From assembly GCF_910596095.1 (NCBI RefSeq), contig NC_056540.1, forward strand, positions 9,913,001 through 9,977,000: a DNA stretch of 64,000 nucleotides, written 5' to 3'. Origin of the DNA: Thunnus maccoyii (taxonomy: Eukaryota; Chordata; Actinopteri; Scombriformes; Scombridae). Both the position numbers and the translations under genes were made by a program. Under the pieces are notes generated by a model. The model ran no database searches. It saw only the letters and a list, made by a program, of their open reading frames with translations, and was not told where the DNA came from. Shown piece by piece: positions 55,631 to 64,000 of the stretch; the first letter of the stretch is position 1; each line of letters opens with the position of its first letter.

Positions 55631-56090
55631 TGTAAAATATCCTTTAAATATCAAAGAAAATATATAATAACCTATATTTAGGATGCTTCTAAATTGTTTG
55701 GTTTTAGATTTGAACTAGAGGAATGACTCAGGAAATTATGAACTCTACTTCCGCATGGATCTACTTCTCCTCTTCAAATTAAAACATCAGTGGCCTCGCC
55801 AAACAATGAGACTGAATTACCATATAGTTTTCACCCGATTATCAATTCAGTCATTATTCTATTTGAATCAATGAAAATGTAGTAGATGTGGAAAGTGATT
55901 CAGAGAATCACATTTAATGAAAAACATTTTATTTTGGTAGGTAGATGTGGTGACCGGAGGAAGTAATACACGCGGCACCGTTACCAAATCATCGGGGCAA
56001 AGAAAGCCATCAAAGATTGATGATTAAAAAGACCAAGCTGTCCTTCTGATAGAAGTGTTCAGAGTAGTCCCGAAACATATATTTGTGCTC
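55631..56090. promoter_or_regulatory. Shared psmd10/nxt2 bidirectional promoter
   Basis: Only 460 bp separate the two divergent start codons. The interval contains an ETS-type core CGGAAGT (ACTTCCG on plus, 55747-55753) and a GTGACCGGAGGAAGTAA near 55,950, but no TATA box in a clear position. ETS/GABP sites are typical of bidirectional housekeeping promoters. Transcription starts are not placed. Confidence 0.6.
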
Positions 56091-57887
56091 ATGGCAACCA
56101 CGCTGGTAAGTATTAATTTAAGCTGCAATATAAGGCTGAAATCAACCAGATAACGCAATGTTCTGTTAGCAATCGTTAGCCAGTTTCCAATGTGCGCCTT
56201 TAACATGCATGTATTATGCTGCAATCCATTGTACTCGGAACTCGGGAAAAAAGGACCTTCGACACGGAAAATTATAGCCGAACGGTCATTCAAGTCAGCA
56301 TCTCAGGCAAGATCCATCTAACCCATGAATACATCCATGATCTAAGCTGACAGAAACACACCTGACGTCACAGCAATATGGTGGCGCACACATTGATCAG
56401 TGCAGAATTACCCTTCCATCAATTTTTACTTTATTCACTGTTTGTGTTGTGAAACGTAATGTAATAACTTTGCAGTTGCCGTTTCCATTCAGTTGATTTG
56501 TGCCCGATAGAAGTCTTTGCAAGCACGCGGTACTAGCCTCCTCCTCCCGTCTCTTTTAAAGTGTGCTTTAACACACAGTGGTAGCACACTTTAGTAGCAG
56601 ATGTAGTGTTGGGTTGGAAAGAAATCCTGTATGTATATGGACCTTCAAACATCAGTTTTCTGCGGGCGTCCATGTCTTCCCCGGCAGATGCATTTGGGAA
56701 TACCTACTCGGAACTATCGACCTCCGACTTTCAATGGATTGCAGCATTACAACACATTAATTCTTTATAGTAACAGATACCTTCACTTGCAAAATTTGTT
56801 TGATCATGACCACCGTTCAATAACTCATTGTCACACTAGGATTTCAGGACCCATGTCGACCAGTCCTGCAGATATTCAGAAGAATTTGTCAACATTTATT
56901 ATGACTGCATGGATAAGAAAAGGAGGGTGAGTTTTGTTCTAAAATAGTAAAACGTCATTACTGATTATTGTAGAGAATTTGTGATGTCACAGATCCTGCT
57001 CGAAGGCTCAACCCTTGAAACTGGATTTTCAACGAGCAAACTTTCCACTTTAAGCAGATACATGTGAAAACAGCCTTCTAGTGTCAAACTCTGCACATAC
57101 ATCATTCTGCACAGTGAAGTTCAAGCATTCAACTGTAGGAACAAGAATCAAATTAATGGGATGATTATCCAAAAGCTCATGTAAAAATAGAGAATATCAG
57201 CTGGTGATTATTTTTCTCTCATACATCAACATCAGTGTTATCCTAAAAAGAATGTTTTGGATGTATTGGGCACCAGAGGACAGCACTGTACTCTGCTCTC
57301 ACATCTTGTCATTGTTTAACTGTCATTATTTACTGGCTCTTGTGTCTCAGAACTTGACCCGACTCTACCTGGACAAGGCAACCTTGGTGTGGAATGGAAA
57401 TGCTGTGTCAGGACAGGACGCCCTGGGGGAGTTTTTTGAGTCCCTGCCATCGAGCGAGTTCCAAGTTCATACACTAGATTGTCAACCAGTTCACGGTTAG
57501 TGGAGCTGCCTCAAATCAAAACCTATTCAAGTGCACTGGATGATCTTCAAATACTGTATGTGGAGTGTATTGAATGTGAAGAAGGGCATTAAAACATCAA
57601 GCATATCAAGTGGAATTAAAGGGTGAAAATAAATGAGTTTCACAATTTAAAGATGTGATAGGTGCACTAATTCAGCCTCAATATCCCTTTCTTCATTCAC
57701 AGAACAAGCAACTCAAGGCCAGACCACACTGCTCGTGGTGACTGGTGGGACTGTCAAGTTTGAAGGGAACAAACAGCGCTTCTTCAACCAGAATTTTCTT
57801 TTAACAGCTCAGGCTTCACCCAACAATGACCAGCCTGTTTGGAAGATTGCTAGTGACTGTTTCCGTTTTCAAGACTGGAATAGCTGA
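56091..57887 (+). CDS. nxt2: NXT2-like NTF2-fold mRNA-export cofactor (complete)
   Basis: Small partner (p15) of the NXF1 family in mRNA export at the nuclear pore. Exons: 56091-56105, 56840-56926, 57351-57495, 57703-57887; 432 nt, 143 aa (human 142 for the short form). The first exon codes only MATTL and uses a CTG|GTAAGT donor. The second must start at the CACACTAG acceptor to give [10 protein letters not shown], matching human DFKTYVDQAC; a nearby TTTCAG acceptor would break the frame. The NTF2 fold is recognisable through [47 protein letters not shown] and [14 protein letters not shown]. It could be called nxt1-like by sequence alone, but the introns and the acsl4 neighbour favour nxt2. 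Confidence 0.93.
56216..56749. mobile_element. Possible MITE in nxt2 intron 1 (inverted arms)
   Basis: ATGCTGCAATCCATTG at 56216-56231 is repeated exactly in inverted form at 56732-56747, and both arms continue with TCGGAACT / TCGGAGGTCG-type sequence. The arms bracket about 500 bp of non-coding sequence inside the intron. The true ends and target duplication were not defined. Confidence 0.4.
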
Positions 57888-58000
57888 AACTCTCATTTCC
57901 CTCTAAAACGTTTTAACACAGTGATCATCTTGAGACTTAGGATGCCGTTTTGTTCATTTCTATATTTTTGTAATAAAATAAACATGTCATACAACACTGA
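57888..58000 (+). other. nxt2: nxt2 3' untranslated region
   Basis: A short 3' UTR of about 110 nt from the TGA stop (57885-57887) to just after two overlapping AATAAA signals. Confidence 0.7.
57972..57982 (+). terminator. nxt2: nxt2 poly(A) signals (two overlapping AATAAA)
   Basis: AATAAAATAAA supplies two canonical hexamers, at 57972-57977 and 57977-57982. They lie 27 bp from the acsl4 signal on the other strand. Confidence 0.75.
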
Positions 58001-59232
58001 ATAAGATGTTTATTCTCAAGAAATGTTGAACAAGGCTTGTGATCATAACGATGGAATAATAAATACAAATGGGATCACAGAACAACCGACTGTAAAGCAA
58101 CTGTCAGTGTCTGTCCTTAAATGTTTAAGGACGCACTGACAACACTTTGAAAAATGCATAAAAAACACTGCTATAATATTAAAATGAACAGAATTAGCTT
58201 CAGATATCCTTTTAATACCAAATTGTGCATTAAACTGTTAACTGAGGTAAAATATGCTTGGTATTACAGTATGCCAGTTCTGACTGTAGCTCCTGCTTAA
58301 AAGCTTTTTAGTAGCTAGTAGTTAAGCATGCTTGCTCTTGAATAAATAAGGCGCCCACAAGAATTCTGACAGAAGAGCTCTCCGTACGAGCGATCCACTA
58401 TTTGACAATTTCATATATTAAAACATTTGTTTATCTTCCTGAGTCGTTTATGTTTACACATTTTGGTCTTGCTTTCGGAATAAATTGACACAAAAAAAGC
58501 ATAAATAAAACAACATTGGCCAGAATAAATTAGATAGATAGCAGACATGATCACAAGTAACGTTTTTTTTTTTTTTTGCAAATTATAACCTCTATGTTTC
58601 ATGTCTGTATCTCTGGTTGGGAGTATTTTCCTAAAGCCCCAAGTAAACTTTACATGGCATTTAAACTATTTTTTTTTTTTAAAACATTATTTTTTAAAAC
58701 AAATGTGTAAACTATTTTTAACTAGATGCCACCTACTTCTGCTTGACTACACTAGCGCTGCAGACCGAAGGCACAATAACATACTTCAACTTTACAAAAG
58801 AGCATTACAAGCCTCCATGATGATTACAGTTGTTAATATTTCAATGGAAGTAACAACAAAGCATCAGCAACAAATGGAGGACAGTCATACTTTTTATCAG
58901 CAACAAACGGAGTGCAAACAGACTTTTAAGTGGATGGCAGTCGAGTGCTGTAATGGTTTCGGACCCTTCTCGCAGAATAAGAGCTGTCACCTTCAGTGCA
59001 TCTCTTTGACACAATCGAAACTTCTCTACTGTTCTACACACAAGAATATAAAGCAGCACAGATGGATCAACAGCTACAACTATCTACAGCTTCAGCTTTT
59101 CTGTTCGAGCCATTTTCTTTTGTATTGTACTCAAACAGCATAAAAACCCAAATGGGTAATGGGGGAGATTATTTACATATCAAAACAGTGATTATGGTTG
59201 TAATAGAGACTCTTGGGTTTAATTTGTCACAG
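57990..59232 (-). other. acsl4: acsl4 3' untranslated region
   Basis: About 1.24 kb from the TGA stop (59233-59235) to past a canonical AATAAA on minus (58009-58014). It is AT-rich, with homopolymer runs near 58,564-58,578 and 58,670-58,680. The long plus-strand frame here is not a gene. Its end meets or slightly overlaps the nxt2 3' end. Confidence 0.65.
58009..58014 (-). terminator. acsl4: acsl4 poly(A) signal AATAAA
   Basis: TTTATT on plus, AATAAA on minus, the last such signal before the nxt2 3' end. Confidence 0.65.

Positions 59233-64000
<4,768 letters not shown>

Noticed and set aside
56848-56926. Alternative nxt2 exon 2 start after TTTCAG (56842-56847)
   Set aside because: Using this acceptor shifts the frame after MATTL and loses [10 protein letters not shown]. 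The CACACTAG acceptor at 56,839 keeps the family sequence in phase.
58601-59143. 180-codon plus-strand open frame
   Set aside because: It lies in the AT-rich acsl4 3' UTR on the opposite strand, has low-complexity composition (FFFLKHYFLKQ, repeated Q and S), and matches no known family.

Overview
The window is vertebrate nuclear DNA, most likely from a ray-finned (percomorph-type) teleost. The basis is compact multi-exon genes with GT/AG introns, dense (TG)n/(CA)n microsatellites, many small hAT-like and fold-back non-autonomous DNA transposons of kinds common in fish, and proteins close to but clearly diverged from their human counterparts. No bacterial, plasmid, phage, CRISPR or tRNA feature was seen.

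Layout. (1) About 1-17,540 holds no gene I can support. It has microsatellites, a GC-rich CpG-island-like block near 6.1-7.4 kb with an orphan exon candidate, old repeat copies, and quieter sequence at 13.8-16.6 kb that looks like conserved non-coding DNA. (2) About 17,540-42,300, minus strand: a complete stag2 (cohesin subunit SA2), 33 coding exons plus a 5' UTR exon, 1272 aa; every exon junction was checked for phase. (3) About 43,230-49,330, minus strand: complete xiap (three BIR domains, UBA, RING), 464 aa. (4) About 49,845-55,630, minus strand: complete psmd10 (gankyrin), 226 aa, whose third intron carries a 1.2-kb tandem duplication. (5) 56,091 to about 58,000, plus strand: complete nxt2 (NTF2-like mRNA-export cofactor), 143 aa, head-to-head with psmd10. 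(6) About 57,990-64,000, minus strand: the 3' two-thirds of acsl4 (long-chain acyl-CoA synthetase 4), tail-to-tail with nxt2; its 5' part runs off the right edge.

The five genes do not form a pathway. They form a conserved linkage block: in human all five lie on Xq, but psmd10/nxt2/acsl4 (Xq22-23) are megabases from xiap/stag2 (Xq25), whereas here they are contiguous in about 46 kb. The points most worth following up are the altered IAP-binding-motif groove and missing caspase-9-contact histidine in the XIAP BIR3 domain with a shortened BIR1-BIR2 linker, a phase-neutral 108-nt cassette exon and a His/Gln-rich insert in stag2, the tandem duplication in psmd10, the shared psmd10/nxt2 promoter, and transposon remnants that abut splice sites. 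I saw no unambiguous novel biological system. Family comparisons were made from memory of the human proteins, without database searches.
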